Shown in pieces: positions 51,855-64,000 of a stretch of 64,000 bases of DNA. Made by a program: the position numbers and the translations under genes. Below the pieces are notes generated by a model. It saw only the letters and a program-made list of their open reading frames with translations. It did not search any database and was not told the DNA's origin. How positions within the stretch are numbered: the stretch's first letter is position 1; each line of letters starts with the position of its first letter. The DNA comes from Pyrocephalus nanus. Taxonomy: Eukaryota; Chordata; Aves; Passeriformes; Tyrannidae. The stretch is from assembly GCA_038380795.1 (NCBI GenBank), contig CM076279.1, positions 6,339,001 through 6,403,000 on the forward strand. Reading direction: 5' to 3'.

Positions 51855-54800
51855 AAAGTCAAGATGAAGAAAAACCTGTTCCCTCTGACAAAGCCAGTTT
51901 TAACACACAGCTTTAAAATTCTAAACCAGTGGTTTTTTTCAAGGGGCTGCACTGACCTCTCACAGTCCAGGCTGCAGGGTGGCCTTTAAATAAAAGCTGC
52001 TTTGCTGATTATTCATCCATAACAACATGAAGAGGTTTATGAAAATGGTTACAGAAACTGGGCTTAGGATCCATCTCAGGATGATGACATTTGACCAGAA
52101 CAATTCTCAGCAGCTGTTTGAAAGGCTCAGACACCAAACAATTCCACCTGTTGTTGAAATTCCACCGGCAAGGAATGCAAAAAGCATCTGGAAGTCTAAA
52201 CAAGACTCCGGGAAGTGTAAGGGTTAGGCAAGGAGAGATGCCACTGGTTTGAGAAAAGCCTCAGCTTGGTCATCCTCCCATGACCCAGGGTTTCTTCATG
52301 GCAGGCTCTGCTACTTCTGGCAGTCACAGAGAGCATTCCTGCTTTATTCCAAGCACATGGTACAAAAAAAGATTTAAAAAAGAGGTTTTGACTCAGTTTT
52401 CTCTTCTTTCCTCATGCTGCTGTTCTTGTCTGGGCATCCAGCACTGTCACTGTCCCCTAAAGTGCTGCTCCTGAGTGGAAAAAGAGGCATCTCTGAAAGG
52501 GTAAGAAAGTGGCCCAAAGAGCTTTCATTCCAATTTTTGTCTCGCTTGAGTTTGCTTAAACTCAAGGAAAGTTTTCTTGGTCAAGTGATCCTTCAAGAGC
52601 CCTTGCAGGGCATCAGATGTACTTTGATGGGATTCACAGACTGGATGCTGGAAGGGGGGAGATCTAAATCACCAAAACCAGCACAAAATTCACCACAAAG
52701 GGTGTCCTTTGAGTCCAAGTCTCCCTGAAGAATATTCCTTTCTAAGGAAGAAACACTCTTTACTATTTCTACATTTTAACAACCTTAGTCTTTCCTCCAA
52801 AGTCATCCTCATTTTGGGATTGTTTAAACCTACAGCTCTTCCCACAGTCCCCATTCCCACTGCAGCTCCTCACCAACTCATCCCTCATCCTTCTCCAGCA
52901 CCTGCTGCCCCTTCCCTTCTGGGATCTCTGCTGACACTCAGCCACTCCTTTCCCAGCACCACCAGCCACACCTCACCCCTCCCATGCAAACTGAAATTCT
53001 TCAGGGATGAGGGAAAACTCTTCCCTCTAAGGGACTCCAACCACTCCATAAACACCAGCAGGGGCTCCCAGCAGCTCCATGGTGGAGTAAGACCACTATT
53101 GCCATGGTGTTAGGGAAGGAATCCCTGTAATTAAGCATCTTGAGGGTCAACCAAAAAACGAAAACAGGGATGAAAATTCCATCTTTCATTTATCCTCACG
53201 CTCCTACATCCTGAACACCCAGGGGAAGTGCTGTGCCACCAATTCATTCTGACACTAAGCACAAAAGAGCAAGACAAATTACAGGATTAAATTATTGCCT
53301 ATCGGAACACATTTAGTTTGGCAACTGGTTACAGCCAGAATGAACAAACCTCAATAATCCAGAGAATAAAATGTATTCATTAGCATGGTAATATAATTAA
53401 GAATGATCCAAGTTATTTGCTTTCAGATTGTCTTTTAGTACTCCACAACAGTCCATCACAGCGCTCACACACTCTACTCAGAAGAGGCCACTATCTAAAA
53501 TTCTAAGAAAAATACTTCAATTTATTGTTCATTTTTAATTTAATAGATGATGATCAAGGAAGCATCTAGTTTTTCATTTTCATCTTTGAAAGCAACTTGC
53601 TATTCCTCAGAAATCCAGTTATTTCCAACTGGCTGAAGCCTGGAAGTCTCCTCTCTTGGAGGCAGTCACATTATGCCTTTTCATTAATGTTGCAGTAACA
53701 GACACAATAGAACCAGTATCCAACAGACAAACAACAGCACTTATGTTACACTGACGTGGAAGTAATGAAGTGAAGGTACTGGAGAGGAATATTCCTGCTA
53801 CAAAATAATCTCACTTTGACCTTAAGCCTTGCAGAGATGCTGTACCTGCTCTGACACTGCAGTTAATTTGGAGCAGCAATTACCTTAAGTGTTACTTCAG
53901 GGATTTTTCTTTTGTTGAGGACACCTCCCCATGCCAGGACAGGCATCCCTCTCGTGTTACCACCTGGAGCATTTCCTTACACTGTTGGCAGTTTGGCAGA
54001 TTCCATTTCAGAGCAGCCTTGCACTCCCAGAACCCCTGTCTGAACCAGCACTTCAGGGCACTCAACACTGACCCTTCACAAGAGCTCCCTCTGGATGGGT
54101 GTGATCCCCAGATTTTCACCCTGATTTTCAGGGGTTAACACCTGTCATTTTGTGCCCTGCACATGAATAAAAATGCTTCACTCAAGGTACCTGAAACAAA
54201 CAACTTTGGTTCCACCTTTAAAAAGCTGAAACTGTGAGGGACTGGAGCCCCACCATGCCCTGCAGGCAGGGTCTTACCACCCACAGCAGTCCCCAGGGGA
54301 TTGCATCCAATTAGGGCTTACTCCATTCTTTCTCTCTTTAAAACCATGGGGGGAATATTAACTAAATTGCACAGCAATCACTTCAGAACACATGATTTGA
54401 AAATTGTGGGTAATAATATAATTTGCCCAGGCTCTTGAAAGATCCCAGCTGCTTAATAAACATGAAAAACTTACCTCCCAACCAGCCTGACAGGACCTCT
54501 TTGCCCAGTTTCTCTTTCTCCTCCAGCACAAGGACTTCTAGCAATTTATGTGGCTACCAGTGCAAACACGAGAACTGCCACAAATCTAGCAGTGAACTCC
54601 AAATAATCCAAATTATTCATATCCCTGTACTTCATATCACTTCCAAATCATCATCCCTGGCAGTAGGAGACAGTCACAGCAAAACCACTGAGATTCCAGC
54701 AATCAGGAATCCACAAGTAAAATTTCCAGCACGGGAGGAGCAGCACGGACAAGCAACAAGTTCTCACATAAGGAGAAGTATTTGCAAGACCATGGAGGAG

Positions 54801-56842
54801 AGTTCTAAAAAAACATGTGGTTTTGTTTGTTTGGTTTTTTTTAAATGTTCAGTATTTCTGCTTACTGTTAAATGTGTTATGTATGAGAACCAGAATTCAG
54901 CCCACTTCAGTTTGCCAGACTAAAGGAAATTCAATGTTTGAGGCACTAAGTCACTGAAGTTCTTTGAGACAGTTTCTTGGTTGTTTAATCAAACAAACAT
55001 CTCAGACAAGACCATTTTATCAGTTTTTGACTGCAGCCACCACCTTACATAACACCATTCAGAACTGTTAAGGGAATCATTTCAGAGGTATGAGGAACAA
55101 ACCCAGGTAACAGCAGTAAGACATGGACAAACGTAGGTGAATCCCGCACATAAGTTCATGACAGATGAAGTAACACTCCACTAATTCAGGAAATGAAGAC
55201 ATTGTTTTTAAAAGCTCTTCAGTACCTGTCACTTGACTTCTGTTGCCTCAGGAAATAAAAAAAAACACACCAGGCAAGATACAACAGGGAGCTTTGAGCT
55301 TCACAGTCTTGAGTTGAGCTGAAAAAAAAATTGTCTTTAAGGAGACCTCACCCTTTCTTCAGGAACTAAAGCAAGTCCAAACACCTTTTTTGGCCAAACA
55401 AGATAAAGACAGCTTTCTCCTGGGAAAAGTCTTGGCAGGACATCAAGTTGAAAGAATTTTATACACTAATATCAGAAGTTTAGCCAGCTTAAAAGCCAGA
55501 GACTCCAAGGCCAAAGAGCAATGTATTCCATGTGTAACTCAGGAAAGGTGCTGAAATGTATTCCCCCACCATCCTCTTTTTTAGTTCAGAGTATTTTTTT
55601 CCAGGCCTTTGTGAGTTTGGATATGAAAACATTTGTTCACAAGAGGGAATTTCAACCTTGTACCACACCACAGAAATCTACAAGGTATACACCAGAATAA
55701 GAAATACTCTGCTTAGCAGTAGCATTTCCTAGAATTAAAACAAAGGCACACAGCAGGTTAAATTCTTCAGCTACAGAGTCAAAAGCAACTGCAAAAATGG
55801 ACCCTATTTTTCCTTCAGATGTAACTGATGTAGCATCAAATGTATTAAATCCTGGCACAAGTCAAATGGGTCACAATTCACCAGGTAAATGCACAGAGCC
55901 ACTATTCTGCCCCAAAGGATTTCCAGACCAGGCAGGCACAGGCCTCACATATAATAATCACTTATTGAATTAACTATTACAAAAACTACCACCAAAAAGT
56001 GACTTCTTGTAACAAATTAATGGCTAAAAGAGCTTACTGCAAACATTGCAAAACAGTGGAACACTGCTGGGACATCAGGGAATGCTGTGGGACTGTGGGG
56101 TTGACAGGTGTACAGGCTCTCATGAACAGCCATGGATTTCACTGCAACCTCTGAACTCCCCCAAGAAGTTTCCCAAGAACAACCTTGTGGAAAAGACTCG
56201 TGAAAATCATCACCATCACTAGCTCCCTTCAGGACTTCCAGCCTTTCCCCCTTCCAGGCAGGAACAGCACAGTGGGGGTAAAGCAGAGCTTGGAATCTCC
56301 ACCACCACAGCTAAATACACCCAAAACCAGAACTCAATTTTTTATTTTTGCTTTACATTTCCAAGCATCTCCCATTTGATACCATGGTAAACTGAATGGT
56401 CAACGAAAATTATTTGCTCTTTTTAACTCAATGTTTACATCAAAAAGCATTCAAATACAGAGTCTTAAGTAAACTACTGCAACAACAATATTGATGCTTC
56501 TAATAAAGACTGACAAAAAGAGCTCAATCCAAGGCATTACTAAGTAGTTCAGTATTTTGCAGTTTGCCTAATCAAACAATTTTGGCTTAGCAGAACATTC
56601 ACAAAAGAAAGAAATCAAAATAAAACTGACTTCTATTTCCAGTTCAACTGCTGACTGACAGGTCTCAAGGCAGCCTTTGATTTTCCAACAATCTTCTGAC
56701 TACGCTAGGGGGATTATGTTTACTTACCACAGAGAAAGCTGAGATTTGAGAAGCATAAAGTGCTGCAGAGAAAGAAATACAGGTGCTGAGTAGTATTACT
56801 CCACAGAAAAAGAAAAGAAAACTGGTTATTTTAAACAAGAAG

Positions 56843-56848
56843 TTTATT
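56843..56848 (-). terminator. Candidate SUMO2 poly(A) signal (AATAAA on minus strand)
   Basis: TTTATT on the plus strand about 580 bases after the SUMO2 stop. A second one at 56341-56346 would give a 3' UTR of about 1.1 kb; mammalian SUMO2 also uses more than one site. Inferred. Confidence 0.45.
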
Positions 56849-57425
56849 TAAACAACAAGACGCTTTACTTGAAGGGAAAACTATCTAGGATTTTTTTTCC
56901 TTTTTTTTTTTTAAAGAGTAATTTACCCCTACTTAGACAGAGATTGCTCTACATGTAACAGCTACGTACAAAAAAGTTATAAAATTGCCCTTGGTTTTAC
57001 AATGATAAAAGAAAAACATTGAAATTATCCAATCAAACAAGGTATGCAAGGTTTTTGTTTTTAAACAGTGAGAGCAAAATAACTTACTGGAATATAAAGA
57101 TAAAAGTAGAAGGAGCATGCCACTAACGGAGAGAGGGGCATTTTCACAGAACCAGTTTGTTTTCCCACCCCATCTCCATTAAATGTTGATCAAAACATAC
57201 CATTGGCCATTTAGTTAAAAAAAATATGCATTATGTCTGTGCACGTCACCAGTTACTTTATGTACAATAGAAGGAATAGGAAAAAAATCAGAGAGAAGAG
57301 AGAAAACTATACTGCAGTAGTCAGGATGTGGCTGAACCAAGTCTCATTTTTCTAATTGTGAAGTGTTGCCTGCGGGAGCACAGTTCTGGAGAGGAAAGTA
57401 GCAGGTTCTTTTTTGTGTGTTTGTT

Positions 57426-60400
57426 TTAGTAAACTCCTCCTGTTTGCTGCTGGAACACATCAATTGTATCTTCATCCTCCATTTCCAACTATAGCAGAAA
57501 AGAGAAAAAAGGCTTTCAGCTCTTCTCAGATCTCTGCCACAGGGCTGGGTTGTTCTTACAGTTCCTATCTTTGTGTTTACTTTTTAACCAGACCAGCCCC
57601 ACTCCCCTCCACCCTCGCCCCTTTGCACATTTAACCTCGCTAACTCCAAAGCAAAGAAACTGCATAAAAAGAAAAACCAGCTCATAAGTGTTGTCCTGGA
57701 ATGAATTCTGATGTTAACTTCAAAGTGCATTGCATGGCTCCTATGGAAAAGACTCTCAGTATTTTACTTCTGTTGCCTGCTTTGCCACTGCACCTTTGTT
57801 CTCTTATTTACTCCCTCAGTTTACCTTAGAACATTGCCACAACTCCCCTTGGCTGCTGCTGTTCCAACGTGCAAAATGGCTACGGCACCCAAGGAGCAGC
57901 CTGGAATTAAGGCCCCTTCCCAAGCAGGCAGTGAAACCAAGGATCAGCAAGCACAAAACCCCTGAAAATTCTGTACATGTAGCCATGTAACAAACTGCCA
58001 GTGAGGAACAGCAATCCTTCATTAAGAGAATTTTCTTTTCTTGCTGTGATTTTTACAGTTGATATTCCTGGGATGTTTATGGCCCCTACTGACAAAATCT
58101 CTACCAAGACTGAAGGCGCTGCCATAACTAATGCAAGTTTTATTTCTAAAGAGTCTCAGTTGCTGTTCAGGAAATCAAACTGGTCCATGGCATTTACCAC
58201 AGCTATAAATAGACTGATCCCAAGCTTCAGCAAAACAGGGATGGAGAGAAAAGCACCCTGTTGCCTCAATTACCAGTATTCCAAGTTAAAAAGTTGCACA
58301 GACTGTGGCCTTAAGAGGCACATTCTTTGAAGCAACAGCTTAGAAAACTCAGACCTAAAAACAAGAGTCTCTTATTTCATAACAAGTGGTTCTGAACAGC
58401 AGATAAAACTGTATCACTTGGACAGGCTGATTAAACACAGCTCTGTGGAGAAGTACAGAAAAATGCTCAAGAGTCACAGTGAACCATTCTGTTCTTGGAG
58501 AGAACAGAGCCACTTAGAGACAACCCAAACTTCTCCATGTTCTTTAATTTTATGCTGCTGAAACAGCTTCAAATTATAAACAACAGAAAATTACCTCTGT
58601 GCTATATATTGCATTTTGCAAGCTTGCAAACAGGATCTCTGACAACATCCTGGCAAGATTTTATGTAAAAAATAAAGCCACTGCTTCAAGAAAAATTCAA
58701 TTCTTAACTTACCATCCTTACCTCAGAGCCATGACTCAATCAAGTGACAGTTTCACAGGACCCACCATCTGTACGCTGCACTTAATTTTCTTATTACAAT
58801 GACAGAGACTCATTACTCAAAACACTAGAGAAAGTCCTGCATTCTATTTCTAATAATTCTAAACTAGTTACACCAAAATAATGGCAAAGAAAAATCCAGT
58901 TCTATCACTCATATATGCATTTACACAAGTATTTTATAGGAAGGCAGAAGCATCAACTCCTGTAGCAAACTTGCAGGGTGTTTTTGCAGTTCTTTAGCCT
59001 TGCTTTTGCTGTTTACCTGTGCAGGTGTGTCTGTTTCATTAATTGGCTGCCCATCGAACCGGAATCTGATTTGCCTCATTGACAACCCCTGGACAAAGAG
59101 AAGCAACACAAAAGGACGTTAAGGCTGGTGTAAAAGTACTCGCTGGTTTGCTCTTGAGCTTGTCACTGAATTGCAGCACAATCATTAAAAGCCACCCTAA
59201 TGCAGCACAGAATTTTTGTCCTCCCCTCATGCCCTGACTTTTCGGCATTTCACTCCAAATCCCTGCAATCTGTTTTGTATTAAACATTGCATTGTGTCCA
59301 ACAACTCAGAGAAGCAACAGTGCCCCCACTGACTGCGAGTTAAAATAAAGCCATTCCTGGTACGCTCCAAAGGCCAGGAGGTTTATTGTGCTTTTGAATA
59401 ATTCACTGAAAAAAACAGATGCAACACTCCAGGTAACAAATGTCAAGCAGTGATATTCAATACTCCTTTTTGATCTGCCCCCAAAACAAAAGGCATTCTA
59501 AAGTATTTCTCCCAGAAATGAAACAACAATATTAATCTTCAGCAGCAAAGAGTAAGAAATGGGAACTTTTTATGTCGAATTCCTACTATCAAGAAATCAA
59601 TGTTTTTCCATGCACAGAGGGAACTTCCAAATAAAATAATGTTCTACTGCCAGAAATTATCGAGTGGTATTTTGAATGAGCGTTTCTACCACACAACACT
59701 CATTTTGCTGACCTCTTCCATCCCTGTAATACTGCTCATTCTCACCTGAGCCAACAGACTGAAAAACATAACTTGAGAGTGATAACTAATAACATCAGCT
59801 CCAAAATCACTGGTGAGTTTGCAAAGGTGTTTTACAGCACACCACATTCTGCAGGAGAAGGTGAATGACATTTAGGGATACAACCAGAGCCTTGGGCTCT
59901 ACTTCCTTCCCAGTGCTGTCTATTCCCTCTGGAGTATCTAAATATCCAAAAAGCCTCGTTGGGTTTTGAAACCAATCCAGTGGATTGCAGGGTCGTGCTT
60001 TGGCATCTCTGAGTTAGAACAGAAGCCTTCACTTAGCTTTGCAAGAGCGGATGTAACACACAAAGGAAAACAATGTAGTAATTATTTCTGAGGAGCAGAT
60101 TTGTCAGGGAAACATATTTTAATAAATACAAGTAAACTTTTCTTATTAACTTAATATTTCATAGCAAAAGGCCTTCTCTGGCAGGACTGAGACTCTGCAG
60201 TGTTCACTCAGAGCATCCTCTGGTCTGAGAAAACCCTGTGGCTCAGTGTCGTGGCAGCACCGTGTTTCTGCACAGCAACATTTGGTTGGAGCCCTTTTCT
60301 CTGACATTATGTTGCTTAAAATACACATTTCCTCTTCCCAAAAGTGTTGTTCATTGCAGGTTCCTGACAGCTTTACATGCTAAATAAATGTTAGCTGAAA

Positions 60401-63400
60401 ACACACTGAAAAGCTCTACTTTGGTGGGATTAGTGTCCACAAAACACTGAGTTTAGGTTCCGTGGATGATTTTTTCACCACTTAAAATAATCACAAGTGG
60501 TCTTCATCTTCTAAACAGATCATTCAAGGGTTAGTTACTTCCATTTTAGGTCTCCTACACACACTAAACGATTTTCGTTCTTTAAAGCTGCCAAATCCTC
60601 TACTGGACCACCTCTCCAAAGTGAAATCTAAAGTCCACAGCTGAAGGATTTTAAGCCTGAGAGTACCTGGTTAGGTAAAAAAATACAGGAATAAAACCGA
60701 ACTTTTAGAGACATGCAGAACAAACGTTTTTAAGCAAAGTTTGAGAAGCGCCTGAGAAATAAAATGTAAAGACAGCTCCATCTCCACAGAAATATTCTTT
60801 GGATACCTACTGGATAAAACTGAAATCAAAACAAATCTCTCCCACTATCAAGATTTACTAATTATTTTTCCTCCAGTTGACACCTGGGGGTTTTTTGCTA
60901 GTTTTGGTTTTGGTGTTTTGTTTTTTGGTTTTTGGTTTTTTTTAAGCAGAATAGACATTTTGGGCAGTTGTACAATATTACTTTTGCTTGTTTCAAAGTA
61001 ACTGAAGTATGAATGGTTACTTCTTATTTCCCAAGACTTTACAGACAAATAACCACTCCTCAAAATCCCAAAAAGACAGATACAACTGGACTTTACGACT
61101 GGAAAAAGCAACACAGGGTGATTTGCAAAACATAACAAGAGTCTGTATGACTGAGGTAGGAAAAACGAGCTCACAAGTTCAGGCATTCACTGATTTATCC
61201 CCAGAACACTCACACAAGAACATATTCACATGTTCAGTAAGAGCTGATTTTTTCCTCTCTTTTTTCATATCCTATTGTGGCACAGGGTAAGCCAAAGGCG
61301 TTTTACCACTCTGTGGGTGAATTGCAGTTTGTTTTTCTTGGTGATTAAATATTTTATTCTGACTTTACTTGTATTTAATAGTATCACTGAATATTTCTGT
61401 TTTTTTTTTTTTTAAAAACCCAACATTTTCCAAATTCTGAACACTTTTGTAGAGCTGGAACTTTTTAAAAGTATACAGTCATTAAAAAAAGAAAAAATCA
61501 TGGACAGCAGAGACAAATTTTTCCTTATCAAAAGCTTCAGAACAAAATGTTCCATAGCAATACTCCAACAGGTGTTTTTAAAACTTGTAATAGCTGCCTG
61601 CAGCTGCCACCACTCCAGCAAAATACATGATTTTTGTCCCTCAGAGGATTAATTTGTCAACTAGGCCACAAGAGAGAAACCAAGGTCATCATTAAATGTA
61701 GAAGTTCCTTCTCAAACTAAATATCCTCTCATGTCAATACAGTAATACTAAGATAACAAATCACAAGTCAGTGACCAGACCAAGAAGTTACTCAGAGCTA
61801 TAAAAATCCCTGATTATCACTCAACCCTCTCTCCTAAGTTCATACCAAACCCACCCTTTCCAGGCTGATATTTCTGAGCAGCAGTTGCCTCCCAAGAGCC
61901 TCCACCTATAAATGCAGATTTTACAGATAACAACCCATCTTTATTTCACCCATTTCCTGTCACAACCCTCTCAGTCCCCCCTGCCACAGACCCTCAGGAC
62001 AATACACTTTCCACAACACAATTAGTTTCTGTTAAATCTCTACCATTTTGCATATTTGCATAGTTTTAAGACCGCAAGTGTCTTCATCTGTCCCCGTGGA
62101 GATCACTGTCCCCCAGACACCGTTTCTCCTGAGATCATACCTGTCGTTCACAATAGGCTTTCATTAGTTTACTAAGTGGTGTGTGCCTCTTAATCTTAAA
62201 CTGCACCACAGACCCATCTTGCCCTGCCACCTTCAGATTAATGTGGTCATTGTTTTCAGTCTTCACTCCTTCCTGTGGAGGAAATAAAAGGAAAGAAAAA
62301 AAAAAATAACCAACACTTTTTTTTTTTAAAAGGTATGAAACAAGAAGTTAACATTTTACCAAAGTGCAACAGGTCATTAAAAAAAAGGAGGAAATAAAGA
62401 TACTACAGCTGTTTACTGACTTGAAACCTTGAATAGGAAATAAAGGACGGGAGTTTTTATTTGAAAATTTAAAGAAAAAAAGCCATGTACAAAAAAAACC
62501 CCAACCCCAAATCCTACTAATATTAGCTGTCATTCTGGAGACTAGCAAAGTAGCAATGAAGAGTTACTAGGCCAGGGGTTTAACAGATTTAAAAAAAAAA
62601 AAAAAAAAAAAAAAGAAGTTATTTCTAGCAAGGGCACAATAATATGCAACATCAGTGTTGCCAATGAAAGGGATGAAGTTATCCGTGTTATAACAACGAT
62701 CTGTTATAACTCTGTTCTGTGTTATAACTGCGATCCCAACCAGCAGCAAGGCTCTTTCTCACAGTATCTCAAACTTTTTCCTACCGGTTGAGGTACTTGT
62801 GAAGAAAACTTTCGAGATACTTTGAAGGCCTGTATTTGAAAAGGCGACAAAACCTGAAGCGACCTAAAGCCTCCCCTTCAGAAGAGGTTTTAAGAACACC
62901 CCCCCTAACACCCAGCCCGACCCTCCCGCTCCCTCTGGGAGGGGAAAACCGCGGAGGAGCAACTTCCAGCTGGGCCCCTCGTGTTCTGGGGGCAGGGGAA
63001 GGGGATCCAGCCCGTCCCGCTCGGGGGGTGCCCCGAACCCACAGCCCACATCCCACAGCCCGGCTTTGTTTTCCCTCGTCCCTGCGCGCCGGGTCCCGCC
63101 ATGTGTCCGCTCCGCGCCCTCCGCCACTTCGAACTCGGGTTAAAAATCGTGGGGGGAGAAAAAGGAAAAAAAAAAATAAAAATGAGGAAAAAAAAAGCTT
63201 CAAACCACCCAACCCCTCGTCCGTGTCCCTGTTGATTCCCGCCGTGGGGAGCGGGGCCCCCGCGCCCCCCCCTGCCCGGAGCGGGGCCGGAGGCGGCACA
63301 AAGGGGCCGGAGCCGAGCGGGGACCGTGTGGGCAGCGGCGGCCGGGGCGGCCACGGGGATGCTGCGGCCGAGCGGCGGCAGCAGGAGGAGGAGGAGGAGG

Positions 63401-63663
63401 AGGAGGAAGGCAGCAACAACCGCCTCCAGACCTGCCTCTCTCCCCGCGGAGGGCGGGAAGGCGGCCCGGGCTCGCCCCCCCCTCCCCGGGGATCCCCCGC
63501 CCGCCCCGGGAGCCGCGGCCGCGGCCCCCCCCCAGCCCGCGCAGGAAAATGGCGCGCAAAGGCGGCGCGGGGGCCGCGGGCCGGGGCCGCCGCCTGAGGG
63601 GCCGAGCGCGGCGGCGGGAGCGGCGGAGCGCGCCGGCCTCACCTTGGGCTTCTCGTCGGCCAT
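57426..63663 (-). CDS. SUMO2: Small ubiquitin-related modifier 2, four exons, 95 aa
   Basis: Ubiquitin-like modifier attached to lysines of mostly nuclear proteins by SAE1/UBA2, UBC9 and E3 ligases. Exons in order of translation: 63663-63643 (MADEKPK), 62272-62141, 59088-59017 and 57488-57426; all introns GT-AG, phase 0, CDS 288 bases. The protein appears identical to human SUMO2 as I remember it. Features: flexible N-tail with the chain-forming consensus VKTE (K11); beta-grasp fold from about residue 16; di-glycine at 92-93 followed by VY, which SENP proteases remove. K11 and the sequence MADEKPKEGVKTEN separate it from SUMO1 and SUMO3. Because introns are present it is the parental gene and not a processed copy. 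The promoter is a CpG island. Skipping the 72-base exon 3 would stay in frame. Confidence 0.98.
62591..62614. repeat. Poly(A) tract in SUMO2 intron 1
   Basis: 24 consecutive A on the plus strand (poly-T in the SUMO2 transcript). Confidence 0.9.
62687..62728. repeat. Three GTTATAAC palindromes in SUMO2 intron 1
   Basis: The 8-base palindrome GTTATAAC occurs at 62687, 62703 and 62721. The outer two sit in a longer direct repeat (GTGTTATAAC-CGATC) 34 bases apart. Confidence 0.85.
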
Positions 63664-64000
63664 GGCGAGTCGGCGATGCGGGGGCGGCTCGGAGCGCGCA
63701 CAAAGGGGGGGCAGAGCCGGCCGAGCGCGGCGGAGAGAGGGAGAGAGAGGGACAGAGAGAGGGGAAGGCGGGGGGGGCCGGGAGCGCGCACGCACAGCCG
63801 CGGGGCCGCGCCTTGCCCCCGTGCGTGCGCGCACCCGCCGCGCTCTCCCCCCCCCCTTCCGAGCGCGTACCCGCCGCCCATTGGGCCCCGGCGAGCGGGG
63901 AGGGGGCGGGGCCAGGCGGAGGCTGCGGGAGGGAGGGAGCGGGGGGGGGGGGGGAAGGGGCCGGGGGAGGGAGCGCGCGCGCGCCCCGTGGCCGTTACAT
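62870..64000. promoter_or_regulatory. SUMO2 CpG island and promoter
   Basis: GC- and CpG-rich sequence covers the first exon, the start of intron 1 and everything to the right edge. Upstream of the ATG (minus sense) lie a pyrimidine tract of CTCTCTC words (plus 63732-63762), GC boxes (GGGCGGGGC near 63905) and alternating purine-pyrimidine runs (GTGCGTGCGCGCAC near 63820; GCGCGCGCGC near 63972). A CCAAT box (ATTGG on plus, 63880-63884) is present. No TATA box was seen. The long open frames here are compositional. Confidence 0.7.
63383..63407. repeat. (AGG)n trinucleotide run in SUMO2 intron 1
   Basis: Eight consecutive AGG-type triplets on the plus strand in the CpG island, about 240 bases inside intron 1. 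Confidence 0.9.

Larger units (their letters stand above)
50781..56330. other. Intergenic region between JPT1 and SUMO2
   Basis: About 5.5 kb with no recognised exon or RNA gene on either strand. It holds a diverged direct repeat (51088-51163 and 51474-51553), a plus-strand AATAAA near 51310 and a T-run at 51838-51854. A non-coding transcript from the back of the JPT1 promoter is possible but has no sequence support beyond position. Confidence 0.5.

Noticed and set aside
62781..63881. Long ORFs (up to 309 codons) around SUMO2 exon 1
   Set aside because: Compositional artefacts of the CpG island; only the seven-codon SUMO2 exon is supported.

Overview
This is nuclear DNA from a bird. Two fragments of the avian CR1 LINE are recognisable (7250-7391 on +, 14982-15092 on -). 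Gene structure is vertebrate: GT-AG introns, CpG-island promoters and AATAAA-type poly(A) signals. The gene order ATP5PD-KCTD2-SLC16A5-ARMC7-NT5C-JPT1-SUMO2 is that of human 17q25.1; in chicken this block should lie on chromosome 18 (from memory, not checked). Introns are short, as is usual for birds. I see no prokaryotic, viral or CRISPR-like system.

Layout. 1-2630 holds the 5' part of ATP5PD (-), whose 3' exons lie off the left edge. It shares a GC-rich divergent promoter (about 2627-2784) with KCTD2 (+, six coding exons, 2785-7673, long 3' UTR to about 10880). A 7-kb intergenic stretch leads to SLC16A5/MCT6 (+, four coding exons, 18286-25648), with a TATA box at 18032. After a 3-kb AT-rich gap a CpG-rich promoter drives ARMC7 (+, three exons, 30449-31993). 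ARMC7 meets NT5C (-, five exons, 33267-39014) tail to tail. JPT1 (-, five exons, 40866-50345) follows, with a CCAAT-rich promoter at 50450-50745. After a 5.5-kb intergenic stretch, SUMO2 (-, four exons, 57426-63663) closes the window, its CpG island running to the right edge. All junctions were placed by hand from splice sites, reading phase and similarity to the vertebrate proteins as I remember them; all six complete reading frames close without internal stops.

The genes are not one pathway: mitochondrial ATP synthase stalk (ATP5PD), CUL3 adaptor (KCTD2), membrane carrier (SLC16A5), armadillo-repeat protein (ARMC7), cytosolic deoxynucleotidase (NT5C), cell-cycle-associated microtubule-linked protein (JPT1) and ubiquitin-like modifier (SUMO2).

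The non-coding items most worth a second look are: a 41-bp minisatellite of about 16 copies in the ATP5PD leader intron, in which essentially every unit carries a G-quadruplex motif on the transcribed-sense strand; a diverged inverted repeat in NT5C intron 1 that could fold into long dsRNA; a six-CCAAT, CHR and TATA promoter at JPT1; and three clustered YY1-type sites at ARMC7.
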